A stretch of DNA of 64,000 nt from positions 27,896,001-27,960,000 of the forward strand of contig CM029118.1 of assembly GCA_016859345.1 (NCBI GenBank), read 5' to 3'. The position numbers and the translations under genes were made by a program. Below the pieces are notes generated by a model. It was not told the origin of the DNA and searched no databases. It was given only the letters and a program-made list of their open reading frames with translations. This DNA comes from Istiophorus platypterus (lineage: Eukaryota > Chordata > Actinopteri > Istiophoriformes > Istiophoridae). Shown here piece after piece: positions 38,580 through 49,560 of this stretch. Positions within the stretch are counted from its first letter, which is position 1, and each line of letters begins with the position of its first letter.

Positions 38580-39690
38580 CACCCCCTTTCTCTCCCGACA
38601 TCATTCAGTTAATTTACTCCTATTTCCCTGAAAAATCTGCTTAATATTGTGTCATACGTGTGCTTATCCTCCTGTGACCTTGATATTGTGCCCCCAAGAT
38701 TTCTCAAAGAGGTATTAGACGCCACTACCCCACGTCTTCTCTCTGTTGTAAATGAGTCACTGACCTCTGGATTATTCCCAGACTGTTTCAAACAAGCCTG
38801 TATTCAGTCCTTTATGAAGAAACCTGGCCTTGATCCCAAACTCCTTCATAATTACAGCCCAATCTCTAAATTACCCTTTGTCTCAAATATCGTTGAAAAG
38901 GCTGTTGCTAAATAAGTACTGGAAATAGTGGAAGTGAACAACATTCTCAATCCATTTAAATCTGGTTCTCACCAGCTGCATGATACTGAAACTGCTCTGC
39001 TGAAAGTCACAAATGATATTCTTATGAATGTGGATTGTGGCCATCACTCTATTTTTGTATTGTTAGATTTGTCTGTTGCCTTTGATACCATGATCATACT
39101 ATATTACTGGGTAGACTAAAGCACTGCCTTAGATGATTTTTCTCATATCTAACAGAGAGATCTTTCAGGGTGACCAGTGATGATTTAGTTTAGTTGTCAG
39201 CTCAAGTACTGTGTGAGGTTTCCACACACTTCTATCCTTGGTCTCGATTTGCTCAGCTTGTATATGCTCCCCGTTGGTCATGTTATTTGCCAGTTTAAGA
39301 CTGTTGCCTACCACTGTTATGCAGATGTGGCTTAGCTTTATGTATTGTTAAAACTGATGGGTTTAAATGAAATGAGATTTGATATCTGGATGTTCTACAT
39401 TGGTGCCTTATTGCTATCAAAGACAGGATGTCACTGAAAATTTTAAAAAGTAAATTCAGCCATGACTGAAATCTTGGTAACTGGTCCAGGCCAAGTTGCA
39501 GAGAATATTAGTCCATATCTCAAACATTTGGCAGGTAATATAAAATCAACCGCTAGAAATCTTGGTGTTGTGTTTGATCAAAACCTGACTTATGACCATC
39601 ACATTAAGAAACTGGTTCAGTCTTAATTTTTGCATCTTAGAAATACTTCAAAACGACTTCATCAATTCAGTGTCACCATTATTTTCATCC
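38580..39690 (+). mobile_element. LINE copy C (L2/CR1-type), internal fragment
   Basis: A plus-strand LINE fragment covering the central reverse-transcriptase part of ORF2. Both the 5' half and the 3' tail seen in copies A and B are missing or unrecognisable. The similarity fades near 39.7 kb in sequence that reads aaatacttcaaaacgacttc. It is the only recognised LINE on the plus strand here and covers a region mostly upstream of that kept in copies A and B, so the copies cannot be merged. Confidence 0.82.
38600..39660 (+). pseudogene. decayed reverse-transcriptase region of LINE copy C
   Basis: Recognisable stretches in order are as follows. LDIVPPRFLKEVLDATTPRL and FKQACIQSFMKKPGLDPKLL come first, followed by NYSPISKLPFVSNIVEKAVA (38649-38915). 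FKSGSHQLHDTETALLKVTN and IFVLLDLSVAFDT come next (38928-39100). Further on is a catalytic box reading CYADV at 39315-39329 where CYADD is expected, then TARNLGVVFDQNLTYDHHIK (about 39550-39610). At least two stops or shifts separate these pieces, for example after 38912 and near 39117. The LDLSxAFDT box normally supplies one catalytic Asp and is kept here, but the second Asp of YADD has become Val. The element is dead. Confidence 0.85.
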
Positions 39691-40009
39691 TCTCTTCCTT
39701 CATTGCTGATAGTCATGTTTTTGACCAATCTATAGAGTTGTTTCTGGTTTTAGCTTTAATTTAGGCTTTAGTGGTATGATGACTTTTTGGGTCATTCTGT
39801 AAAAACAAACTTTCATTGGGATTTTTTATTTAAGAAAAGTTCATTATGAACAAGATTTCTCTGGAGCTAAGATTAACTGATAGATATCTGCTGAACGAGA
39901 AGTTCCTATAACTTACACTTATAATCCCCTTGTATTTTTATATTTGACCCCAACTGAACATTATATCAACTTGGATTGTACCATTTTCATTTCTTACACT
40001 TACCTGGAC
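39691..40009. other. non-coding spacer
   Basis: No recognisable feature between LINE copy C and the next interspersed repeat. Confidence 0.5.
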
Positions 40010-40535
40010 CGTCGTTCTTTGGACCCAGAAGCAGAAGTCGAAGCAGAGGAACAGTAAAAGCAGGTTTTATTGAACATTAGGAGAAGCACAGATGGTGGTG
40101 GAGAGCATGGGGTCATTCGTAGAGATGAAGGGGTAGACAGGAGGCTGGGAATCAGTCTCAAGAGATGATGGGATCAAAGCAATGGAGATGGTCGGAGAGG
40201 AGCACACAGAGAATCTACACAAAAAAGCAGGAGCTAATAACATGAAAATACACTTCTGGAAATGTTAGCAAGACACTAAGGGGCCAATATAGTAGGTATC
40301 ACATAGGTATCACAACTTGGCACTGGAGAAGGGGTCCGACCGGGTTTTATTGCGGTGTTGTGATCAGTGGGAATCAGATGCAGGTGTGCTCCTCTGCAGC
40401 TCCTGGATCAGGTGAGCCACGCCCTCCCACACACTGAGGAGAGAAAACACAGGGAAGGGGAAGAGGGAGAGAGAGAGAGAGAGAGAGAGAGGACGCAAGC
40501 CCCAGGAGGCCTGGGGCTGGAACCCTGACAAACAC
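40010..40535. repeat. unclassified interspersed repeat (probable)
   Basis: A GC-richer island in AT-rich surroundings. It opens with tttggacccagaagcagaag and gcaggttttattgaac, contains gtgggaatcagatgcaggtg and gtgagccacgccctccc, and ends after a (GA)n run with ggggctggaaccctgaca. The layout of a GGACCCAGA.. head, a TTTATTGAAC segment, a short-range GCCACGCCC part and a CTGGAACCCTGACA end is one I recognise from several fish interspersed repeats. I cannot assign a class. No protein is encoded. Confidence 0.5.
40465..40492. repeat. (GA)n microsatellite
   Basis: About 13 GA units near the end of the preceding repeat. Direct reading. Confidence 0.92.
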
Positions 40536-40611
40536 ACTACTTTCCGGTCACTGGAAATGCTGCTGTTTTAAGAATAAATTGTTAACTGAATAAAAAAAAT
40601 GTCAGCTAAAT

Positions 40612-40925
40612 GCTCCACTGTTCCCCAGCTAATCGCTAACTTTGTCCATCTGTTGTTTGGTGCTGGGAAAATGGTGTACATCGGCCTTGTCAGAGCTTTT
40701 TGTTACTGACAATCAGCTGACCCCAGCTGCTGGAAACAAAGCTGATGAGAGGGTTGAGAGTGAACCAAAACATTTAAGCCGTAGGCCATAAAACCCAAAC
40801 ATGAAGTAAAAGTCCACTGAGCCATTCAAATAGTTGAGAAGCTGTAGAGTTGAGTGATAATTCTCTGTGGGATGGTCACTTTGACACTTAAATATATTGA
40901 TTATAGCAGCTTTAAAGACATGGAG
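40612..40925. repeat. interspersed repeat, copy 1 of a pair
   Basis: Homologous to 54994-55325. Shared landmarks in the same order are gttccccagct, then tttgtc..tctgtt, then gagagtgaaccaaaa, then cagagttg/tagagttg followed by a g-t/c-gataat string, and finally gctttaaa. Spacing is nearly equal (about 300 and 316 bp). No coding capacity. The family is unknown to me. Confidence 0.6.
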
Positions 40926-41265
40926 AATCCAACTTTGCAGCTGCGAGCTTTATCTTTTCACACAGTAAGACTACAACAAAAATGAGACAGCATATATTGT
41001 CACATCAGTACAGTTGAGAAATTTCTTTATTGTTTGTATGTGGTGAAAATCTTATCATTGAAAAAGGAAGCATGAACTCAAATGTTTAATTTGTGGAAGT
41101 GATGAAGTTAGATGGCCGTCAACTGGACAGGTGCAATCCACAAACTGTGATTAAAAGTCAATTTATCAAAGTATTGAGATGATCTGTACCCAAAGAAAAT
41201 GTGATGTTTTATGGTCTTTCACCCCATTTCATCATATAGACAGATACTTACACTTAAGATGGACA

Positions 41266-41266
<1 letters not shown>
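40926..41266. other. non-coding DNA
   Basis: Possible continuation of the preceding repeat to about 41010. Otherwise nothing seen. Confidence 0.45.
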
Positions 41267-41320
<54 letters not shown>

Positions 41321-41325
41321 ACACA
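41267..41325. repeat. (CA)n microsatellite
   Basis: About 29 CA units with one TA interruption near the end. Direct reading. Confidence 0.97.
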
Positions 41326-42816
41326 ATCGACTGTAAATATATAATTATCATGTATAGATTGTTCTATTTTTGTTATTTTTTTATTTTGCTAAGTTGTAAT
41401 TTAACGCTTTGGCAACATGTTTTTTTGAAATTTCCATGACAATGAAGCATCATTCTAACAATACAGAATTTAAAGTAGATGTCAGCTTAAACTAAAATTA
41501 CATCAACAAAATATTGTCTGATCTAATAAATCAAAAAACAATACTCTGAAAGTCCACAGTTCAGTCTTTGGGTCTTTTACTTGAGTTGTTACAATTTTTT
41601 AAGAGATGATGTAAAATCCACTATACTTTCTACTGCTACACCAAACACACGCACAAACATACACACAAAGACACAAACCAAGATAACACAGCAAAATGAG
41701 GACAATCTCAGGAAAACTTTATATCAAACTGCAGTGGATGGTTTATTTGACCAAATGTTGATGCATTCTTTTCAGCCTTCATCAAATAAACACTACAGCC
41801 CTCTATTTTTTGAATACATAGTTATGTATCAGTGGGGAATAATAACGTCTCCCTCCTTCATTAGATATACAGTGGGTGCGGGAGAGAAGAGGAGAACAAT
41901 AGAGGACTCGCCAGCATCTCAAGAGGCTAACAGCAAAACATGGATTAGGCGGAGATTATTAAATGTCAGCTCTTAAGACGAATACTTTTTACAGCCTCAA
42001 AGTAAATCAATACTACTTATCTGTGATAAAAGAGGCAGAGCAGATGTGCCAGCATAGCAGTCTGACAGCTCTTTCTTTCTCTGTTTCTCTCTCCTCAAAC
42101 CTTTACTAATAGAATAAAAAAAATCCCTTTGGAATGTTTTCAAAATGCATTATAGTGCTTTTGTGATTTTTACATATGTATGTGTTTGTTTCTTTGTCAT
42201 ATTAATGTGTCCAAATTGCTCTTTTCATTTCTGCCTTCTTCTGCTTCTCCCTCTGAGTCTTGTTTTTTTTTTTTTTTCTTATTTTCAAAAAAGGCTTTAC
42301 AAATCATGTTTGAAATGCTGCTGGCAGGTTTCCAATGTGCAATACAAGGTACTCAGAATCTGTCATTTCTAAGAGAACCAACTGTTTGAGAATATTATTG
42401 GGCAGTTGGTAATCTCTCCCTCTCTATCTGCCTTGCTATAGATATCAGTGATATTTTCAGCTACATATGTGTACCACATCTATCTCTCTCTCTCTCTGTC
42501 TCCTCCTTGGTCTCTGGTAGTTCAAATACCAATGATTTCTCTGAACATTCTGTTTCATGCTGAAAAATCCATTTTCTCAGAGGTGCCAAGACTGACATCT
42601 GCAAATATTGATGGTAAACAAACCAATCAGAACAGCTCTGTCGATAGCTATATGGAGCCCGCTCGCGGACCTCATATCCCTGCTTTCAAAAAGCGCTCAG
42701 GATGCACTATGCTGAGCCTGATCCCACATTACTCCTGCAATGATGCGGGTATAGGTAGTTTGAAGTTTCAATGCCTCCAGCCAAGGAGTGTGTGCCATTA
42801 GTGCACCTTTGCTCTG
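41326..42816. other. non-coding DNA, one unassigned 131-codon frame
   Basis: The plus-strand frame at 41581-41976 is open for 131 codons but contains a Thr-rich CA-repeat-like part and no domain. The sequence from about 41700 to 41960 is non-repetitive and may be a conserved block. A (CT)n patch lies near 42480-42498. Confidence 0.45.
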
Positions 42817-42818
42817 TC

Positions 42819-42851
<33 letters not shown>

Positions 42852-42855
42852 GTTT

Positions 42856-42896
<41 letters not shown>

Positions 42897-42903
42897 TGTG
42901 TGC
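42817..42903. repeat. (TG)n imperfect microsatellite
   Basis: TG array with several TTTG interruptions. Direct reading. Confidence 0.96.
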
Positions 42904-43100
42904 ATTTTTGGAAATTTGTTGTGCGCCGTCACTGCTTTCTCAGTGCCTGCATCCAAATCATAATTACAATGTAATATCACGCGTAAGGCAGTGCCCCTGC
43001 TGTTGTTTCACTTTCTCCTCCTCTTCCCTTCTATGAATATCAAATGCTCTCATGCTGAGCTCTGAAAGCTGCACAACTCTTTCCGAGACACACAGACAGA

Positions 43101-43155
43101 TGTGTGTGTATGTGTGTTTGGTGGTGGTGTGTGTGTGTGTGTGTGGGGGGGGGGG
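43101..43155. repeat. TG-rich array ending in G11
   Basis: TG and GGT units are followed by eleven consecutive G at 43145-43155. Direct reading. Confidence 0.92.
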
Positions 43156-43518
43156 TTACTTGGATAGTACTTTCTTCCTCTGGCTTTGACAGGAAAAGCC
43201 AGCGGCAGGACTTCGATTTAAAAAAAATACGCTGTGCATCCCTCTGGTCTGTTGTTACCCCTGTCCAAGCAAGACAACCTTACATCCTATTCTGCTGTCC
43301 TCTGTACGGTGTACATAATATTTTATTCATGTCACATAAACTGCAGAAATCACAAAGGCTATGTAAGATGCAGTGTGAGGCTATATGGCAGAGTCTTGGC
43401 AGGGCTGTTGTATAGAATAGATGAAGCCTGTGAGGCTGTAGATATGCCAGCGGTGTAGAAAAGAGGACATCTATCAAACGCTCATTCAAAAGAGCCATTC
43501 TTTCTGGAAACTGCTGAA
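43156..43518. other. non-coding DNA, no gene seen
   Basis: Overlapping frames on both strands show no domain. Confidence 0.5.
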
Positions 43519-44017
43519 TAGTACTAGAGCCAAATATTATGACCACTCACAGATGAAGTGATTCATGTTAATTATCTTGTATCAATGGCGCATGACTTGG
43601 TCCATGATATATTAGATGCTAACACTTGATACTCATAGTCATCATGTTGAATGGTCACATACAAAATTCTGAGTAACTTTGACAAGGGCCAAATTGTTAA
43701 CTTCCAGACAAATGGGTCTGAACATTTCCGAGCTTGTGGTGTGCTCCCACTCAGCAGTGGTGAGAACCCACCGCCACTGGCCCGAGGAAAGACAGTGAGG
43801 GACAAGCCGTGAACCAGCACAACATGGATGCCAAGGGCAAAGAGGGCTTTCCTGCCTGGTCTGAAACAACAGAAGGGCTACTGTGGCACAAGGCACAGCG
43901 TACTTTAATGAAGGTAATGGGAGGAATGTATCACAACAGCAGTGCAGTGCGGCACTGTTGAGCTGTAGACCAGTCAGGGTGCCCAAGCTGGTCCTAATGT
44001 TTTGGCTCATCATTGTA
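43519..44017 (+). mobile_element. internally deleted Tc1/mariner-type DNA transposon
   Basis: About 0.5 kb bounded by inverted termini. The left end reads gagccaaatattatgaccac (43527-43546). The right end, read on the minus strand from 44008 to 43988, gives gagccaaaacattaggacca. TA dinucleotides flank at about 43519-43520 and 44016-44017, as expected for the TA target of this superfamily. Inside, the start of a transposase is readable on the plus strand, and a second piece (tgtagaccagtcagggtgcc) matches a position further down the transposase gene I remember for this family. Directly after it comes the right terminus. The catalytic DDE part is therefore deleted. This is a non-autonomous relic. 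Confidence 0.78.
43669..43815 (+). pseudogene. transposase N-terminal (HTH) remnant of the Tc1-type element
   Basis: The plus-strand frame begins with LSNFDKGQIVNFQTNGSEHF, which matches the LSEFDKGQIV start typical of one fish Tc1-like transposase group. After a short shift come remnants of the CSxSAVV helix-turn-helix region and the RxxxTVxxxP linker. This part would bind the terminal inverted repeats. A stop follows near 43812 and no catalytic residues remain. The overlapping minus-strand frame of 123 codons (43642-44013) is a shadow of this element. Confidence 0.7.
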
Positions 44018-46580
44018 TGTACAGTGCTTCTTGTTTGTTACTCACGTGTCCACAAGGAATTGTATTGTGCATGCAATTACTTTTCCAGTGTATTTTCTCC
44101 ACTAGATGCAGAGTTTCACGATTTTGATTTCAAGGGTTTTTGTTGCCTCAAAGAATAGAATTTCAAAGGATCATTTGACAGATGTTGTCTTTTAAACCCA
44201 CTAACACAGTCAAGAAGAAAGTAACACTTTTTCCCACTTCACAGTGTTTATTGAGTAAAGCACTAATTCAAAGAAACTGCCTCAAGCAGTAATATAAACA
44301 AATTATCCATTCAACTCAGGACTGGGGGTCTCTTTTGTCTATGAATCAGGATCAACAAACACGTAGTACACATTCTGATGTTTGCTCTGCAGGCAACAAA
44401 CAGATGCAAACAGAAAACGAATTCAATAATGTTTGAGGGCTTGACAATATCAGTAAATGGAGTCATGTTTAACTTTGTCAAAGTGGTGACTGACAGGAAA
44501 GACATTTTTTTGGGGGGGGACCCAATACACATAGTTAAAATAATTTCTTAACCCATTCAGGTTTTTATTTGGTTGTGATAAAACCAGTTCATTTAATTTG
44601 GGTTATATTCAGACAGAAGACTAGCTGAGGAAAGCAGTATAATTTAGTATTATCCGCATGTGCTGATTATAGACATAATCTAGTATGTTTAGTTTTTATT
44701 TTTTTGTCACGCAGAATAATTGTACCATCTCACTTTGGAGAGCAAGACATTATCATATATGTACAAAACATCAAAAATGTAGCAAGACATCTTCTGGTAT
44801 CACACAAACAGAGAGTACCATCAAAAACAAGACAACAGTCTTCGGCCGGACCACTGAGGGTGACGAAACACCATGGTGACAAGGCGTGACAGTGACAACC
44901 TCACTCAAAGCACAGATAGGACCAAAAGGATGGAAATGGAAAAGGAGAAGAGACCTCAACAACCAACCAATCAACCACTAACAATCCTGGGACATGTGAC
45001 ATCCCCAAGTGGGTCAAGAAAGCACAACAATGACTTTACTTCCTAAGGAGATTGAGGAAATTGGGCACATCACCAAGGACTCTACAGTTGCATCATAGAG
45101 AGCATCTTGACCATCTTATGGGAGCAAGCATCAGCATCCATTTTTGTAATACAATATCCACTCCTAGCTTGTACAGTAGAATGCAAACTCTAATCTCTAA
45201 TGTCACAGTCCTGCCTATGCAGTTCAAAAATACAGTACTCTTCTGGAAATAATGTTGGTATATTCCAGACGGAAATTAAGTTTTTTGCTATAATGTAACT
45301 GGGGAAAAAAATCTGTTCTGTATCAAAATGATTTGTAGGATACACAGCTACATTGAGATGACACATTAAACAAATACATAAGCACTTCTTGAGATAAATG
45401 AGAAACAGCACAATTTTCTGTGTCATATTCCTGGTTCATTATAAAATGTACACAGTTTTGGTTTTGTATATATATATCAAAAATCCACTGTTATTTACCC
45501 CATCATCAAATTATCTATAAAATCTAGCTTAATCCATTTTAATCTAATGAGGATCGAGACTAATCTGATGAGGAACAATAAGAGGGAAAATATTCACACT
45601 GTAATTGGCTGAAAACAAATGAACATTTTTGCCATAATTCTTCACTCAGCCTAGTTCAACTTTTCAATGTGCTTGGTAAGAGTCAACATGTTATTAATTA
45701 TGTATCCCGCCATAAAGCTGAATAAGTGAAAAACTATTACAGCACCATGGATTTCACACAGGTACATGCTTATTCTTCTGTCACAGCTCACATTAGCATT
45801 CTTCATTAGATATGGTAGATATGAAAAAATAAATCAATTCAGCAGCAGTCCCCATATTAGTAAGGTGCTTCTGCTGCCTGCTGTCTCATGGGAACAAGTG
45901 AGTTGATGGCTGCAAATTAATTTGTGACACTTGAAATTGATTTTCTAATCCCGCATGGTATTTGATAAATAACCCTTCAGAAAACGAACACCTCAGACGA
46001 TAAATACAGTTATTATCTCTTAGAGGGATAATTAGTGCTTCCTGCAAAGACAGAGCACCCTTGGTCCTCTGCTGTGTCACCGTAACCTGAAAAGTAACAC
46101 AACTAATAAAAGTAACATTATTCAATGATCCACATACAAAAGAAACATTATATCTTCTGACTTCAGGTGACGCTGAGCAGCTAGACACACAAGCTGCAAA
46201 AAACAGAAATATAAACAGGAGCAGCTTTCCTACAAGGTGGTTAAGTATCAGCAGCAATATTTAGCCAGTTATGAAGTCTAGTTTTAAATTAAGTTATTAA
46301 ACTTACCTGGGGGCACGTACTGACAATTAAATAAGTTTTGGATGCTGTTGTTAGACCATTTTTCTGCACCAGCCTCATTGGTCCTCAATGTCTCATTAAC
46401 ACACTTATGTATGATACTATATCCTCCCAGTTGTAAATGAGAAATAGTTCATTATTTGGCACTGAAGGTTGGGAAGTGAAATAAGCTTCAGTAGTTCCAC
46501 TGACACTCCTACTCTTGTGAAGCACAGTACATAAAAACCAGTAACTGGATAAATGTCATGATTACTCAGTGTGGGTTGCT
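44018..46580. other. non-coding DNA, no gene seen
   Basis: Frames at 44685-44879, 45052-45252 and 45886-46257 have no recognisable domain. Nothing repetitive was recognised apart from a G8 run near 44512. Confidence 0.5.
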
Positions 46581-47110
46581 TGTCTCGACCCTGGGATATT
46601 GCCCATATGAGTGAACCAGCACGTGTACCAGACTTTCATTGTCATGGTAACAATAATAAACATGCAGTTAAGATTGTGGAATGGTAATCGTTTGGTTAGG
46701 GTTATGCACAAAATCTACTTGGTCGGGTTTAGGAAAAAAATCATGGTTTAACTTAAAATAAGTATGTATTTAATGTTAGAGGACTTTCGATGTCATGGTT
46801 ACAGTAATAAACAGTGGTTAAAGTTGTGGAATGGTCATGAAGAAAAAACAACTATAAACGTTGGTTTCACTTGGGAAACAAACGGCTGTCTCCTGTCTCC
46901 ATCTGGCCCAACCTAAACCTAAGGCTGAATTTATAGCTCAGCTGTATATACTACACCATCTGACTTCATTCTTTGTCCTTGTTGTAATTACTACGGCCAC
47001 TAGAGGCGTCCTCGAAGTGAAACCTAACTATGGGCCCTGCTTTTGTGGTCCGCCTATAGGGTCGTTCTTTTTTACAGGACAGTGTCACCTTAGACCTAGG
47101 TTATGTTAGA
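46581..47110. repeat. dispersed repeat with 150-bp internal duplication (probable)
   Basis: Two related segments start at 46633 (ctttcattgtcatggtaac) and 46783 (ctttcgatgtcatggttac). Each continues with aataataaaca / agtaataaaca and a ttgtggaatggt string, so the period is 150 bp. Between them lies ggttagggttatg and ttggtcgggtttaggaaa, which I associate with a fish dispersed repeat. After them comes ttcacttgggaaacaaacgg. No protein is encoded. Confidence 0.55.
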
Positions 47111-47755
47111 AAACAACTATTTCATATGTGTTGACCTACCAATTCAGAAAAAAAAAAGTTAATAGTGGTACAAATCAACCACACTCAAAAGTGAGGTGAA
47201 AAACGTGCCAATATCAAACAGCAAGATGCAGTACTTTCAACAAATGGCGTGCATTTTCAGAAAGTCTGATCTTGAACACATTCATAGGCGTTGTTTTTCC
47301 AAATAAAAAGTGACAGAAAAACATTTAAAAACCTGCCAACTTTCTCAACTCTGCACACCTGGCCAATCACTGCATGAAGTCCATGTGAATTTCTTCATAA
47401 TTATAAGATTCGCAGAAACGCAGTCTACCAAGTTCCAGCTTCTTAAAGGTGTGTAGGTGAGGGCAAGTTAGGGGCTGGGGTTCTGTTTGACCACCTTCTG
47501 TTGGAGTGAACTGGCCCCTTAAATACTGATCTCTCAAAGCTTCTAGCATTGATTTTTTTCTGATCATTTTCTCTCCTAAGCGTTATCTCTACACCTGGTG
47601 TAGCAGTAACCAAGTTTCAACTAAACTATCAAACTCTGTGCAGCAAAATCTCCTCAAATAGTCTCTGTGGTCTGATTTGGGTGTTTTTGATATGCAAAGG
47701 TTAGAGAACTCTGGAGTAAAGTATATGGACCCATCCAGCTCATTTTTAAGATTCA
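47111..47755. other. non-coding DNA, no gene seen
   Basis: No recognisable feature. Confidence 0.5.
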
Positions 47756-48148
47756 GTGAAAAAAAGGTTCAATTTTGCCAGTTTTGATACGCTGAGATTT
47801 AGTCTATTCGATCCACCCTGCAAAATGATACTTATCATTCTGGTAAGGACTTTGCCACAACGTCAAATTAGTGTGTCTGATACCTCCCCATCACAACGAC
47901 TATTGTTTATTCTCTCTGCCTCAGTAGGAGGCAGAGAGGCTGTGAGGGGCTTTGTCCAAGTGGAATGGAGCTTCACTGACAGTATGGCATTCACTCTAAA
48001 TGTAAATGAGAGGGTTTTAGGAGTGTGTTGGTCAGGTAACATACACCTAAAGGAGAACAAGCTCCTTTATGCTGGTCTCAAAGATGACAAATACTGTAAC
48101 CATACAGGAGGCCCACCAATTGCCATCAGAGTCAGATGTCATACTTAA
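47756..48148 (+). other. unassigned 130-codon open frame
   Basis: One of the longer frames of the window. The translation has no recognised domain, signal peptide or clear codon bias, and the other strand also carries open frames. It includes the perfect hairpin at 47912-47938. It could be chance, a decayed repeat, or part of an unrecognised exon. I favour chance. Confidence 0.15.
47912..47938. repeat. perfect 11-bp inverted repeat (hairpin)
   Basis: CTCTCTGCCTC at 47912-47922 and GAGGCAGAGAG at 47928-47938 are exact reverse complements separated by five bases. It can form a stable stem-loop in DNA or RNA. Confidence 0.9.
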
Positions 48149-48417
48149 AATATGTGTATTATAGGGGAGATTAATCAGCACATGAGTGCAGACACAAAGG
48201 CAAAGACGTGCATGACGTGAATATACAGTGGCAAAACAATGAGATATTCATCAGCACCTAAACACACTCAAAGTACCCTACCTATACAAGCATGTTCTTG
48301 CAGAAAACATTAAGTACATACACAGACACAAGTATTATACCACTTTTGGCACCATCTTTCCGCTATTATTGTGCTGAGGATTTTCTCACAAATGTCCTGA
48401 GTAATCTACCCTCCACA

Positions 48418-48431
48418 ACAGCAGGTGGCGC
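48418..48431 (+). promoter_or_regulatory. CTCF-like insulator motif
   Basis: The string ACAGCAGGTGGCGC matches 13 of 14 positions of the CTCF core CCASYAGRKGGCRS, and the next base T continues a typical site. CTCF binds such sites to anchor chromatin loops. A single sequence match cannot show occupancy. Confidence 0.45.
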
Positions 48432-49517
48432 TATGAGTAAATTCAAATGCATCAGGCGCTTGAGCAGAGCAGAGCGGAGACGCTGTTAGGCTGGGATCCT
48501 CCTAGTGACACTGGCAGGTAGTTGCAGGTAGTGGCAACTCAGTGGTGGCCTGTCCCACTGTCAGTCCCATTCTACATTTCTTTTTTTGTTTCATTCATTT
48601 TAAGTAATGTCTTCCACCATGGAGGTTATGATTTCGCCATTTTTAGATTTAAAAGAAACAAAAATACACTTGTTACTAAACCTCTTTACTCGCTTTGTAA
48701 GAGTGAAAAAGTGTTATGTGAACATAATTGCGTAAACAAAGGTTTAAACATAACTGAGCAACCAAAAGTTCAGTAACATGGATGGCCACCTATTTTTTTT
48801 TTTTTAATATTATATATTCATTGACTTATTCATCTTTGCACAGGAGAGTGACAAATTGCCCTATATGGAAGCTAGTGGCACTCACAATGTATTATATTAA
48901 CTAGAATTACAGAAATCTTGCAGTATATTACATCTCAGAACATTGCATTTCTATTAATCCATGTGAAGAACCCTTTCTGAAGAATATGTTTAAGGTTGTA
49001 AGGTATTCAACCTTCTGCTCTGTCTGTTTCCGGGAACATAATTTGTTTTTTTGTAAAAATAAATCTGATCATCAAGGAGCAATTCGCTATTGAATTGTGG
49101 AAAATCAAACTTACGTAACATTGCAGTTCATCTCCAGGTTAAAAAATGAAATTCATTGTATTTCAGCCTGCGGTGCAAATGACAAAGATAGTATAATACA
49201 TATGTTGTACATAATCAGTTCATGTGTGGTGGTCATTGGGCTGTTGTCAGTGCTGGCAGTCAGTTAATTCCTCAGGTACATTACAATTGTTTTTAATGTT
49301 AACTTTCTATCATCCCCACTACATCTTTGGAAGACTGTGGCCTCATTCTTGGAAGCTCGTAATGCAAGCAAACATACTGAATTCAAATGAAAAGCCCCAA
49401 AGAGAGAAGTGCAGGGGGATCACTGAACTGACATGCAAATTTAATTATTACAAGGGATAATTTCTTTATTTCACTCATTGAAATTTATGTCCAATAATCC
49501 TTTGGAAGCAAAGAATA
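48432..49517. other. non-coding DNA, no gene seen
   Basis: Contains a T12 run near 48794. The frames at 48522-48776 and 49224-49460 lack domains. Confidence 0.55.
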
Positions 49518-49560
49518 CATAAACTCCACACAAAAAGCCTGCACCCAGGCTTAAGTGGCT
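49518..49560. repeat. tail fragment of the CCATCCATTTTCT-type repeat (possible)
   Basis: cataaactccacacaaaaag followed by cctgcacccaggc resembles the far end of the abundant fish repeat also proposed at 13845-14025. It is only about 40 bp, so chance is possible. Confidence 0.35.

Noticed and set aside
43642..44013. 123-codon minus-strand frame
   Set aside because: Lies antisense to the Tc1-type element, whose plus-strand translation carries the recognisable transposase start.
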